Assembly (NCBI RefSeq): GCF_009725205.1
Contig: NZ_WNZY01000027.1
Span: 1-64,000 of the forward strand
Source: Paenibacillus timonensis
GTDB taxonomy: Bacteria; Bacillota; Bacilli; Paenibacillales; Paenibacillaceae
Reading direction: 5' to 3'
DNA: 64,000 nt
A program made the translations under genes and the position numbers. This document shows, one piece after another, positions 25,075 through 34,256 of this stretch (positions are counted from its first letter, which is position 1; each line of letters starts with the position of its first letter). Below the pieces are notes generated by a model. The model was not told the origin of the DNA and made no database searches. It saw nothing but the letters and a program-made list of their open reading frames with translations.

Positions 25075-26226
25075 TCAGCTGTTGCCTCCCGAGGTAATCG
25101 CGTTGTCACTGAAGTTCTCCACGCTGGTCTTCTTCTCGTAAAAAGAAGTCGCGTTCTGCAAAATCCCCTGCCGCGTATAGAACGGACTTTCCGGACCCAG
25201 AGGCAGCTTCACCGATTGCCCGGTGCTGGCGGATTGATAAATCGCCGTAATGAGTTCCAGCGTTCTTCGTCCTTGAATGCCGTCTACCAGTACGGACGAG
25301 CCTTGTTCGATCGCGTTCAGGACGTCCTGAATTTGACCGCGATGGCCTTCATAGGAAAGCTCAGGCTGCTCGTCGTAGACCTTCTGGATCTTGGCTTCCA
25401 GCTCCTCGTCCTGCTCCGGGAATCCGTTAGCTTTCGACGTAGAGGCCGCCACTTTCCATGGCGCGGACACGCGCGCGTGCTTCCCCTGGAAGATTAACTG
25501 CTGCTCCTGACCGTGATGCACGACGGAGCTGGTGAGTTGGGCTAGCGCCCCGTTCTCGTAGCGGGCGATGGCTATAGAGATATCCTCCACCTCGGCATTG
25601 TCATGGGAAGTGTTGCTCATCACCGCGGTGATTTCGGCAGGCATGCCGTTCATCCACTGAAAGAGATCGATATGGTGCACCGCATGGTTAAGTGTGCAGC
25701 CGCCGCCTTCCTTCTCCCAGGTTCCTCTCCACCATAGATCATAGTAGCTATGGCCCCTCCACCAGTAAGAGTCAATTTGCGCGTGCACGATTGGCCCCAT
25801 CAGCTTCGTATCCAAGACATGCTTCAGTTTCATCATGGGGCTTGTAAACCGGTTTTGGGCTACGACAGACAATATTTTGCCGTTACGCTCCGCCGCTTCG
25901 TTCATCCGGTCGCATTCCTCCAGCGAGGAAGCCATCGGCTTCTCGACAATCACGTGTTTGCCCGCATCCAAAAAGGCGATCGCCGTGTCTGCGTGGGTAT
26001 ACGGAGGAGTACACACGGATACCAGGTCAATGTCGCTCCGTTGGAGCAGTTCCGTGTAGTCGGCGAATACCTCCGCATCCAACTGGAATTGATCCGCTTT
26101 TTGCCGCGCCTTCTCCGGGTAAATATCACAGAGCGCTACGATACGGCACTGCTCGGGAAACTGCAGATACGCTTGAATATGGGCCGGGGATATAGCTCCG
26201 GCGCCAATGATCGCTACATGAATCAT
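25075..26226 (-). CDS. Gfo/Idh/MocA-family oxidoreductase (first of a pair)
   Basis: A 383-residue dehydrogenase. Rossmann motif IIGAGAISPAHIQAY is near residue 6. The EKP catalytic-Lys motif is in VIVEKPMASS near 95. The C-terminal sheet domain has GGGCTLNHAVHHIDLFQW near 175-192, the usual His-containing active-site helix of this family. A GGAGG site precedes the ATG. Family members oxidise inositols, glucose, scyllo-inosose, UDP-sugars or glycosides. Two dissimilar members side by side behind an importer suggest consecutive oxidation and reduction of one sugar. Confidence 0.92.
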   Translation of the reverse strand: MIHVAIIGAGAISPAHIQAYLQFPEQCRIVALCDIYPEKARQKADQFQLDAEVFADYTELLQRSDIDLVSVCTPPYTHADTAIAFLDAGKHVIVEKPMASSLEECDRMNEAAERNGKILSVVAQNRFTSPMMKLKHVLDTKLMGPIVHAQIDSYWWRGHSYYDLWWRGTWEKEGGGCTLNHAVHHIDLFQWMNGMPAEITAVMSNTSHDNAEVEDISIAIARYENGALAQLTSSVVHHGQEQQLIFQGKHARVSAPWKVAASTSKANGFPEQDEELEAKIQKVYDEQPELSYEGHRGQIQDVLNAIEQGSSVLVDGIQGRRTLELITAIYQSASTGQSVKLPLGPESPFYTRQGILQNATSFYEKKTSVENFSDNAITSGGNS

Positions 26227-26319
26227 TCGGGTTCCCTCCTTGGCTCGTTGGGCTTGGATGTGAATCGGGCCTCTCCGGCGATACTTTCCCGAAAGGCCCG
26301 ATCTCCTATCCGCTACCCG

Positions 26320-27942
26320 TTACTTCTTGTAAAACTCGTCGTAGGCCGCCTGCTTTCCTTCCATAACCGCGGTACCGCCCATGGCCATATATTCCTCGAC
26401 CTTCTGGTCATAGACCTTATCGAACTGATCCGCTTTGGCCGTCACGATCTTGGCCAGCATTTCTTTCTCGAAATCCTCCAGGATCTTCGCGTATTTGATC
26501 TCAGCGTCCACCGCGATATCCACCCGTGGCAAGGTATACCCATCGTTGGTCCCCACCTGAATGCTCTTGACGGTGAAATCCTTGAAGTCAGGGTCAAAGG
26601 CGTTGGCCGCAATGTTCTTGTTCGGATCCTCCGTGGAAATGTATTTGCCGTTAAGAATAATGCAGTAATCATAGTAGTTGTAGAGTAAATTCTGGGCTTC
26701 CGGCGTATTCAGCAGCAATGGCAGGCCGTCTTCGCTCATCTCGTACGATACACCTTCCTCGCCATTCTGTAGCACCAGAATGTTGTTCGGATCGGCCATC
26801 CAGTTCAAATATTTCACCGCGGCCTCCGCGTTCTTGCTCGTGGCCGGGATCATGATGTACGCGCCGGTCGGATCATAGACCGGCTTCGGATGTTTCCCGT
26901 CCGGAGTGGAGAACGGATCAATGGCCTCCAGGACCGCGTCCGGATTGTTCGTCTTCAGATTGCCATAGTAACCGTTATACACCGGTTCATTCGTGTTCGG
27001 CGTACCTGCCCCAGCAACACTGTTCACGACCTGCTGGGCGAACGCTTGGCTAAAGTCATCGCTCAGTGCAAAATCCGGGTCGATCAGTCCTTCATTGTAC
27101 ATCTGATTCAGCAATCGGTAGCCTTCTTTGCTTCCCGGCTGCAGCCAGCGGGGAACCGAATACAGATCCTTATCCGTAATTTCGTCCCATTTCCAGAAAG
27201 AGTTGACCAAAGGCATCATATGAAACACGTCGATGTAGCTGTAAGGGATGACCTTGCCTCCCGTCTTGCCGGGATCCTTCTCTTTAAAGGCGCGCATGGC
27301 ATCCACGAATTGCTCTGTCGTTTCAGGAAGCGGAAGATTTAATTGATCCAGCCAGTCCTTGCGGATAAAGGTAGTGGTTTGAGCTTGAATCACGCGGAGC
27401 GCTGGAAGGGTGTATTGTTTCCCATCAAACACGCCGTAAGGCAGAGAAGGCTCCAGCACCTTCTTCAAGTTCGGCCCATGCTGGTCAATGAGCGGTCCGA
27501 GGTCGGTCAAACCTCCGCTTTTTACGTAGTTTTGTACGGTCGGCTTGTTGTACGTAAAGACAATGTCCGGAGCGGAACCGGAGGCCATCAGGACGTTCAG
27601 CTTATCTACCTCTTCGGCGCGCGGCACCGTGACGAATTCGACGTCGATATTATTCGGGTCGCCGAAATTTTTCTGAACATACTGGGTCATGAAGTTGTCT
27701 GTAATTGGCGGTTCCCCCGCCGGCGTATTGTTTCGATCGAACAGCTCCACTTTTAACGTAATCCGTTCCCCCTTCGGTTCGGATTCCTTGGCATTGTTCG
27801 TAGCCGCGGTATTCCCGCCGCTGTTCCCCTCTCCGCTGGATTTACCGTTGTTCCCTCCGCCGCCGCAGCCCGCCAAGGTCAAGCTGGCAGCCAGGACCAA
27901 AGCAACTAGAGCGAACATCGAGGAACGAATGGGTTTGCGCAT
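26320..27942 (-). CDS. ABC transporter sugar-binding lipoprotein, copy A
   Basis: A 540-residue extracellular binding protein. The lipoprotein signal ends in lipobox LTLAG-Cys near residue 26, followed by a Gly/Asn-rich linker. Clear paralogue of the lipoprotein at 30147-31757: the blocks EFVTVPRAEEV, APDIVFTY, NTNEPVY, SKNAEAA-KYLNWMA and YYDYCIILNGKY are shared. It follows the two permease genes, so this is the binding protein in the usual operon position. Large (over 500 residues) LplA-like proteins of this type in Paenibacillus serve plant or wall polysaccharide fragments; the ligand is unknown. Confidence 0.92.
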   Translation of the reverse strand: MRKPIRSSMFALVALVLAASLTLAGCGGGGNNGKSSGEGNSGGNTAATNNAKESEPKGERITLKVELFDRNNTPAGEPPITDNFMTQYVQKNFGDPNNIDVEFVTVPRAEEVDKLNVLMASGSAPDIVFTYNKPTVQNYVKSGGLTDLGPLIDQHGPNLKKVLEPSLPYGVFDGKQYTLPALRVIQAQTTTFIRKDWLDQLNLPLPETTEQFVDAMRAFKEKDPGKTGGKVIPYSYIDVFHMMPLVNSFWKWDEITDKDLYSVPRWLQPGSKEGYRLLNQMYNEGLIDPDFALSDDFSQAFAQQVVNSVAGAGTPNTNEPVYNGYYGNLKTNNPDAVLEAIDPFSTPDGKHPKPVYDPTGAYIMIPATSKNAEAAVKYLNWMADPNNILVLQNGEEGVSYEMSEDGLPLLLNTPEAQNLLYNYYDYCIILNGKYISTEDPNKNIAANAFDPDFKDFTVKSIQVGTNDGYTLPRVDIAVDAEIKYAKILEDFEKEMLAKIVTAKADQFDKVYDQKVEEYMAMGGTAVMEGKQAAYDEFYKK

Positions 27943-28052
27943 GGTGTTGCCTCCCTTTTCAATTTGTTTGTATATAGTGACCTTCGGCGTTGCCGTCGAT
28001 ATGGAAGGTTGCGCCCCGCCGAAAGACAGCTATCGAAGTGATACCCGCCGTC

Positions 28053-28925
28053 CTACCCTTTGACGGCTCCCTGCAGCATACCGGAAATGAAATATTTCTG
28101 CAGCCAAGGATAAACCAGCAATATCGGCACGGTGGCAAACATGATGCTGGCCGATTGAATGCTCTGAGGAATCGGAGTCGCGGCGTTAAAGCCCTCTTGC
28201 GCCGTGGCATCATTCACCTGGCTGTTGATGACCATCTGATAAAGCTTGAGCTGGAGCGGGTACAAATTTTTATCATTGATGTAAAACAAAGCGTCCTGAA
28301 ACATATTCCAGCGGTCCACGGCCGAATACAACCCAATGGTTGCGAGGATCGGCAATTGAAGCGGGAGGACGACTTGGAGCAGAAACCGGAAATGCCCGCA
28401 ACCGTCCATCCAGGCTGAGTCCTCCAGTTCATGAGGCACGCCGGAGAAAGACGTTCTCATAATGATCAGCAGAAAGGCATTAATCATTAGAGGCAAAATG
28501 AGCGATAGCGGCGAATTTAGCAAACCCAGCTCTTTAACGAGCATGTAATTGGGGATGATCCCGGGATTAAAAAACATCGTAACCACGATCAGGCCGAACA
28601 TCACGTTACGGCCTTTGAAGTTTCTGCGGCTTAACGCATACGCGGCCATGATGGTCATGACCAAGGCGACTGCGGTATAGACGACCACCAGAATCACCGT
28701 CAGCGCCAGGGAACGCATCATGGAGATGTCCCCAAATACCGCGGAATACGCATGGAAGTTCCACTCAACCGGCCACAGGAACACTTCTCCCGACATAATG
28801 GCCCGGTTGCCGCTGAAGGATAAGGCAAAGATATGGATCATCGGCACGACGCAAAATAAAGCAAACAAACCGATGAACACGATGACGAGGCTATCGATCA
28901 CTTTATCAACCGGATTCCGAATCAC
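28053..28925 (-). CDS. Carbohydrate ABC transporter permease (YtcP/LplC type), GTG start
   Basis: A 290-residue CUT1 permease with about six membrane spans. The frame is open far upstream, but the protein fold begins at GTG 28925 (VIRNPVDKVIDS), preceded at good distance by AAGGAGGG; I therefore take GTG as start. The EAA-like loop is degenerate at its centre (ELEDSAWMDGCGHFRFL instead of EAARIDGA), yet spacing and Gly are kept. It ends in SGMLQGAVKG, typical of this subunit. It starts 17 bp after the partner permease gene. Confidence 0.92.
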   Translation of the reverse strand: MIRNPVDKVIDSLVIVFIGLFALFCVVPMIHIFALSFSGNRAIMSGEVFLWPVEWNFHAYSAVFGDISMMRSLALTVILVVVYTAVALVMTIMAAYALSRRNFKGRNVMFGLIVVTMFFNPGIIPNYMLVKELGLLNSPLSLILPLMINAFLLIIMRTSFSGVPHELEDSAWMDGCGHFRFLLQVVLPLQLPILATIGLYSAVDRWNMFQDALFYINDKNLYPLQLKLYQMVINSQVNDATAQEGFNAATPIPQSIQSASIMFATVPILLVYPWLQKYFISGMLQGAVKG

Positions 28926-28942
28926 GAGAGCTCCCTCCTTTG

Positions 28943-29890
28943 CTAGAAGATGCCTTGCTGGTTTACTTTTCTGGAAATGAGTTCGGCGGTGAGCAGCAAG
29001 ATCAGTCCGATAACGGACTGGAACAATCCAACGGCCGTCGCCAGCGCGAATTGCGCAGACTGAATCCCAACCGTGTACACATAGGTGCTGATGACCTGAG
29101 CGACATCCATGACGTAACCGTTCTGCAAGGCATACGGCTGTTCGAAGCTGATATCCGCCATGTGGCCGATCTGAATAATAAACAACACGACGATGGTCGG
29201 CTTGATTCCAGGTAGCGTGATATGCCAAATTCTTCGCATCCGGCTCGCCCCATCGACTTCGGCGGCTTCATACAGCTCCTTGTTGATTCCTGTAAGCGCT
29301 GCCAAGTATAGGATCGTTCCCCAACCGGCATAGTGCCATACCCCGGCCCCCGTGTAAGTAAGAATCCACAGCACCGTATCTTCCAGGAACGGAACCGGTT
29401 GACCGCCGACACTTTTGATGAACTCATTTACGCTGCCGGTGTGGGTTGCCAGCAATTGAATGACCATCCCGCCGACAATGACCCAGGAGATAAAGTGGGG
29501 CAAATACAGCAGCGTTTGGCTTACGCGTTTGTACCATTTGACGCGCAGCTCATTCAGCATAATCGCCAGGATGATCGGAATCGGGAACGTAAGTAAGGAG
29601 ATGACATTCAGCATTAAGGTGTTGCGTAGCGCCTTATAAAACTGCGGCATCCCAAAGATCTCCCGAAATACATCCCATCCAACCCACTCGCTGGCCCAGA
29701 CCCCCTTAAAAATGTTGTAGTCCTTAAACGCAACCACGACGCCCGCCATGGGAATGTACTTAAATACGATAAAGAACGTCATCGGCGCGAGCATCAGGAG
29801 ATACAAAGGCCATTGCCGCTTTAAAGCAGCCATACCGTTATTCCGTTTGACGGGAAGCGGCGAACGCCCCCGCCTGACTTCAGTTTGCAT
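28943..29890 (-). CDS. Carbohydrate ABC transporter permease (LplB type)
   Basis: A 315-residue membrane protein, first gene of the uptake operon. The start is ATG 29890, which has AAAGGAGG 7 nt upstream; an ATG overlapping that site is too close. The EAA loop reads KELYEAAEVDGASRMRRIWH near residue 190-205. Six spans are likely, the first near residues 25-45. It would pair with the next permease, and the neighbouring binding lipoproteins would both dock on this complex. Confidence 0.92.
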   Translation of the reverse strand: MQTEVRRGRSPLPVKRNNGMAALKRQWPLYLLMLAPMTFFIVFKYIPMAGVVVAFKDYNIFKGVWASEWVGWDVFREIFGMPQFYKALRNTLMLNVISLLTFPIPIILAIMLNELRVKWYKRVSQTLLYLPHFISWVIVGGMVIQLLATHTGSVNEFIKSVGGQPVPFLEDTVLWILTYTGAGVWHYAGWGTILYLAALTGINKELYEAAEVDGASRMRRIWHITLPGIKPTIVVLFIIQIGHMADISFEQPYALQNGYVMDVAQVISTYVYTVGIQSAQFALATAVGLFQSVIGLILLLTAELISRKVNQQGIF

Positions 29891-30069
29891 CAGCATCCTC
29901 CTTTCGGGTGTATGTCCATGGCTTGGTTGCTGCTTACTATAACGCATGAGCGATCGATGGGAAATTCTCCTTTTTTAGGGACCCCTTTTCTTTTAAAAAC
30001 GGCCGTTTCACCTTTTTTATATGCCTAACCTTTGTTGAGATAGCGGGCTGGAAGGACGATTCGATCAAA

Positions 30070-30120
30070 AGAAAAATCGCCCCAAGAAGGAATAACTCCC
30101 TCCTTAGGACGACCTGATTT
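30070..30120 (-). terminator. Terminator after binding-lipoprotein gene B
   Basis: On the minus strand a long stem with several G-T pairs (AAGGAGGGA against TCCTTCTT, and TCGTCCT against GGGGCGA) is followed by TTTTTCTTTT. It lies about 27 bp past the stop of the second binding lipoprotein, separating it from the permease operon. Confidence 0.7.
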
Positions 30121-30146
30121 CAACTCGTTCATCTGGCTGATTCAGT

Positions 30147-31757
30147 TTATGGTGTTCCGCTGCTCTGCGCTTGGTAGGCCTGGTGCTTTTCCTCACGGAC
30201 CTGCTGTCCGCCCATGGATAAATACTCCGCTACTTCCTGATCGTAAACGGCATCGAATTCCTCCGGCGACGCCGTAATAATTTTCACGAAGATCTCGTCA
30301 TTCTTCTCGTTCAAAATGGCGGCATACCGAATTTCGGAGGATAAGATCGCATGTAGGCGCGGGGGCTCGATACCGTCGTTCATGCCGTATTCTACGCTCT
30401 TACGCGTAAACTCCTCGAATCGCGCGTTGGACGCATTGGCTTTCAGATTCAACCGTTCGTCCTTGCTACTGACATATTTCCCATTCAGGATGATGCAATA
30501 GTCAAAATAATTAAATAGTAAACGGTCCACATCCTCGCTCTCCAGGGTAACCGGCACGCCATCCTCCATCCGGTACGTCACCCCCTCCACGCCGTTCTGC
30601 AGCGTGATGATGTTCTCCGGCTGCGCCATCCAGTTCAAGTATTTAATGGCAGCCTCCGCGTTTTTACTCGTTTTCGGAACCATGATGTACATGCCCGTAT
30701 CCTCCAGGATCGGCTTGGGCTTTTTGCCTTTTACGTTCGTAAATGGATCGATTGGCGTCAAGATGGCGTCCGGATCGTTCCTTAGCAGTTCGGCGAGATA
30801 TCCCATATATACCGGCTCATTCGTATTTGGTGTTGCAGCTCCGACTCGGCCGTTTACCAGGTCTTTCTGAGATTGCTGGGCGAACCGGTCCAAGTGAAAA
30901 TCCGGATCGATCAGACCCTCATGGTACAGACGATTCAGAAACCGGAACGCTTCTTTGTTTCCGGGCATTGTCCACCCCGGCTCGGCGTACAAGTCCTCCA
31001 TGGTGATCCGATCCCAATCCCAAAACGAGTACTGCAGCGGAGCCGTATGATAATAATCGATTTGACCGAAGGGATAGATGGTTTCTCCGTCCTTCCGCAG
31101 CCGATTTTCTTTAAATGCCTGAAGCGCCCTGTAGAAGTCCTCCGTTGTCTCCGGCAAAGGCAAGCCGGCTTCCCGAAGCCAATCCTCCCGGATCAAAGTG
31201 GTGCTTCGAGCCGTCAGTACCCGTTTCGCCGGGATCGCAAACTGGGTTCCCTCAAGCCGCCCGTAACTCAAGATTTCCTCCCCCAGAAGCTGCTTCAACC
31301 GTGAGCCGTATTGATCCAACAATGGCGACAGATCGGTTAATTTCCCCTGCGTGAAGAAATTGTAGACGGTAGGCAGGTCGTAAGTGAACACGATATCCGG
31401 CGCTTGATTCGCCGCCATCAATACCTGCAAACGCCTGACTTCCTCCGCGCGGGGAACCGTAACAAATTCGATCTTGATCCGTTCCGGATCTCCGAAATGC
31501 TCCTGAATGTACTGCGTCATCGCATTATCGGTAATGGTCGGCGCGCCAATCGGCTTGTTGCTTCGTTCAAACAGTTCGATTCGAAGTGTGGCCCAGCCGT
31601 CATCGGCCGCCGCGAATCCATCCGCTTCGAAGGACCGGATCGAGTCCGACGCCAGGCCTAGCCGATCCGTATCCTCAAATCCGCCGCAACCTGCCGCCAA
31701 TAAGCTCAAGATGACGATGACCGCCAGCTTCGATAACCACGACCTCGAAAGTAACAT
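30147..31757 (-). CDS. ABC transporter sugar-binding lipoprotein, copy B
   Basis: A 536-residue paralogue of the lipoprotein at 26320-27942, similar over its whole length. The start is ATG 31757 with GGGAGGAGG upstream. Signal peptide with lipobox LLAAG-Cys near residue 22, but the flexible linker is shorter and more acidic than in copy A. It is 35 bp downstream of the AraC sensor gene and is closed off by its own terminator before the permeases. Such placement suggests that it may serve the membrane sensor as a ligand-presenting protein, or supply a second specificity to one permease pair; this is inference. Confidence 0.9.
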   Translation of the reverse strand: MLLSRSWLSKLAVIVILSLLAAGCGGFEDTDRLGLASDSIRSFEADGFAAADDGWATLRIELFERSNKPIGAPTITDNAMTQYIQEHFGDPERIKIEFVTVPRAEEVRRLQVLMAANQAPDIVFTYDLPTVYNFFTQGKLTDLSPLLDQYGSRLKQLLGEEILSYGRLEGTQFAIPAKRVLTARSTTLIREDWLREAGLPLPETTEDFYRALQAFKENRLRKDGETIYPFGQIDYYHTAPLQYSFWDWDRITMEDLYAEPGWTMPGNKEAFRFLNRLYHEGLIDPDFHLDRFAQQSQKDLVNGRVGAATPNTNEPVYMGYLAELLRNDPDAILTPIDPFTNVKGKKPKPILEDTGMYIMVPKTSKNAEAAIKYLNWMAQPENIITLQNGVEGVTYRMEDGVPVTLESEDVDRLLFNYFDYCIILNGKYVSSKDERLNLKANASNARFEEFTRKSVEYGMNDGIEPPRLHAILSSEIRYAAILNEKNDEIFVKIITASPEEFDAVYDQEVAEYLSMGGQQVREEKHQAYQAQSSGTP

Positions 31758-31792
31758 CGCGACTCCTCCTCCCACGTTGGATTGACTAAGCT

Positions 31793-34009
31793 CTAAATCA
31801 TACGGTACATATTGCGGTATTCTCCCGGCGGGATGTCCTGAAATTTCTTGAAGGCGCGGTAAAACGAGTTCACATTCTGGTAACCGATGTTCTCCGCAAC
31901 CGACTGAATCGAATCCTCGGTTTCCACCAGGAGCTGTTTGGCGTGCTGCATCCGAACCTTTAAGACGTAATCCACGAATTTCTCGCCTATTTCTTCTTTG
32001 AAAATCAGACTTAGCGCGCTGGGCTGGAGGTTCAGATAGTCGCTGACTTGGACCAGGGAGAGGCCCGGATCGGTGAAATGCGCATCGATGAAATGTTTAG
32101 CCTGCAACGCTAAACTATGATGCCTGCGAGCTTGGCGATCCTCTTCCACGCTCGCCTCGAACTGATTCATGAGGCTCATGAACTGTTCCTGAAATTCACC
32201 TAGCGTTTCCGTCGTCTCCGTCATCCCCGCGAATCGATCCTGAAAATCTTCCTTCCAACGGGCCTGGATCGAGGAGGATAAAGCCAGAACGGCCTGATCC
32301 ATTCGTTTGAGGAACGCCTGGGCAAACTCCGCCATGTCCCGCTTGCGAAACCGCATTTTTCCAAGTTCGCCGAAAATCTGCGTTAATTTCTCTCGCCATT
32401 CGCTTTCGTTCATGCGGAAAGACTGTGCGGCATAATCCAAAGCTTGCAGGTAAGCGTACCGGTCCAGATTTAGAATGGCGGCGCTTTTCCGATTATCGAT
32501 GATCGAATGGATGCCGAAGATGGTTTTGAGCTCTACGTTCTCATGTGCGTTTCGATAGGAATCCGCGATGGTTTCGATCGACTTGGAGTCCGCCCCGATT
32601 CCGATCGAAATCGTCAGCTCCAAATGCTGATGAATCCACTTCTTAAATTCCTCCGCATATTCCGCCGCTGCTTGATTGCTGCGCGGTTCAGACGCCGTAT
32701 GATGCACGACGAAAGCGATGCGATGCGGCTCCATCCACGCATGCCATACAAAGGAATGATGGCTCTGTCCCAGGTCGCGGAAGGCGCTTTCGATAATAAA
32801 CTTAAGCAGGTACTGGTCTTTGATCCTATATTTGTCCGTAAACCAAGCATACCGGTCCAGCTCTGCCACAATCACGCCTAAGCGGTCATAGGGGGCGGAC
32901 AGATTAAACTCGGCCAGCCGTTGCTGGAATTCGGCATCCGTCAACACGAGATGCCCCGCCAACAAATCGTGAAAAAGCCGCTGTTGCCGCAGCAAACTGT
33001 CTTCCTTATGCAGGTTGTCATAATCCAACGAACGCTTTAGCAGATGGTCCAGCGCCGTCTCGATAAAGGTGAACTCATTGTTTGCCCCTTTGATGCCAAG
33101 CTCCTCGCTTTTTCGATTCGAAAACTGGCTAACCTTTTCCATGATCGATTGAATAGGCTTGTAATGGATATGCGTCACGATCGTGAACCCCAGCAAGGCT
33201 AGCATAATCAGGACAACCCAAATGACCATCCATGCGTTCGAGAAGAGGGAGAGCCAATTATAACCTTGGTCATGTACCCCCTCCGAGACATAAGTCCAGC
33301 CGGTATAATCGGATTGAACTTGAATTGGACTCACAGCTGGCTCCGAATCCGGGGATACATCAGTCGCCGCATCGATCAGACGAACCTGATTGTAACCGCT
33401 TTCACTTAACGAGTTGAGATATTCCAGAAAAGAGCGCTGATACACGTTTACGACGAGGGCTCCATGCATGTCGTCCCCAATAAAGGCAAATTTCATCAGG
33501 GAGACGACGGACTGCTCCTCTTCCTCACGGGGCAGATAGGCAAAGGATCGCGGATTAAACCAACCTGCGGATTCCTTATTCCCGTAGTTGGCCGTCAAGA
33601 AGTCTGCGTCACCAAACGCATCTAGCGAATACGATCCCAAATCCGAGATCACCCGCTGTTCGGTTTCATTATAAATGTAGATGGTGTTGGCAAACGGCAA
33701 AGTCAAGCTTAATTCGATCATCTTCTTCTGAAGCAGGAAATCATCCAGAGCATCCTTAGGGCCGTTCGTGAAGTAGTCCTGGATCTCGCCATCCATCAAC
33801 AATTTGCTGACGACGTTTCGCTCGATCAGCATCAGATTCGCATCTGCATTAAATACGATTCGATCCAGGATCGCTTTATTGGTCTCCAGGTATTTACGCT
33901 CGGAAGCATTGTTAAGAGCCAGGAAAATCATGAAGATCATCGAGGAAATGATGACGAAGAGAATCGGAGCATAGGAAAGAATCGTACGGTAATACCAGTT
34001 CATTCGCAT
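31793..34009 (-). CDS. Membrane-bound sensor AraC-family regulator
   Basis: A 738-residue protein built like the one at 5133-7457. First membrane segment at residues 8-30, second near 253-277, with an extracellular sensor of about 220 residues between. A cytoplasmic region with a degenerate GGDEF-like middle part follows, and an AraC DNA-binding domain at about 635-738 (ending FYRAFKKFQDIPPGEYRNMYR). It heads a two-gene unit with binding lipoprotein B and is the natural activator of this sugar locus. Start ATG 34009 has GGGAG upstream and a good sigma-A promoter 30 bp further on. Confidence 0.9.
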   Translation of the reverse strand: MRMNWYYRTILSYAPILFVIISSMIFMIFLALNNASERKYLETNKAILDRIVFNADANLMLIERNVVSKLLMDGEIQDYFTNGPKDALDDFLLQKKMIELSLTLPFANTIYIYNETEQRVISDLGSYSLDAFGDADFLTANYGNKESAGWFNPRSFAYLPREEEEQSVVSLMKFAFIGDDMHGALVVNVYQRSFLEYLNSLSESGYNQVRLIDAATDVSPDSEPAVSPIQVQSDYTGWTYVSEGVHDQGYNWLSLFSNAWMVIWVVLIMLALLGFTIVTHIHYKPIQSIMEKVSQFSNRKSEELGIKGANNEFTFIETALDHLLKRSLDYDNLHKEDSLLRQQRLFHDLLAGHLVLTDAEFQQRLAEFNLSAPYDRLGVIVAELDRYAWFTDKYRIKDQYLLKFIIESAFRDLGQSHHSFVWHAWMEPHRIAFVVHHTASEPRSNQAAAEYAEEFKKWIHQHLELTISIGIGADSKSIETIADSYRNAHENVELKTIFGIHSIIDNRKSAAILNLDRYAYLQALDYAAQSFRMNESEWREKLTQIFGELGKMRFRKRDMAEFAQAFLKRMDQAVLALSSSIQARWKEDFQDRFAGMTETTETLGEFQEQFMSLMNQFEASVEEDRQARRHHSLALQAKHFIDAHFTDPGLSLVQVSDYLNLQPSALSLIFKEEIGEKFVDYVLKVRMQHAKQLLVETEDSIQSVAENIGYQNVNSFYRAFKKFQDIPPGEYRNMYRMI

Positions 34010-34038
34010 AAAGCCAACTCTCCCAAACCGTTTCGTTC

Positions 34039-34074
34039 ATTATAAATGATCCCATTCGTGTTGTTAATTAACAA
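34039..34074 (-). promoter_or_regulatory. Sigma-A promoter and palindrome upstream of the AraC sensor
   Basis: On the minus strand TTAACA (34067-34062), 17 bp, TATAAT (34044-34039). A perfect 14-bp palindrome (TTGTTAATTAACAA, 34061-34074) covers the -35 and could be an operator. Confidence 0.7.
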
Positions 34075-34256
34075 TTTATTCGAGACTCTCCTTTTTTATT
34101 TAAGTTTTTAGATATTTATTGCACTGCGCAGTTGCAGGGCCACCGGTGTAAAAACCAAAAAAATAGTACAAATGACACAGATTGATATGCCAAAGGTAGG
34201 TATAATGGTTGGGCCCTATTACCCAAAAAATGACTACAAAAAGGACGGCGCAAAAC

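Noticed and set aside
29997..30008. Palindrome AAACGGCCGTTT as a cre site upstream of the permease operon
   Set aside because: Spacing does not fit the 14-bp cre consensus; it may be another operator, but nothing supports a specific protein.
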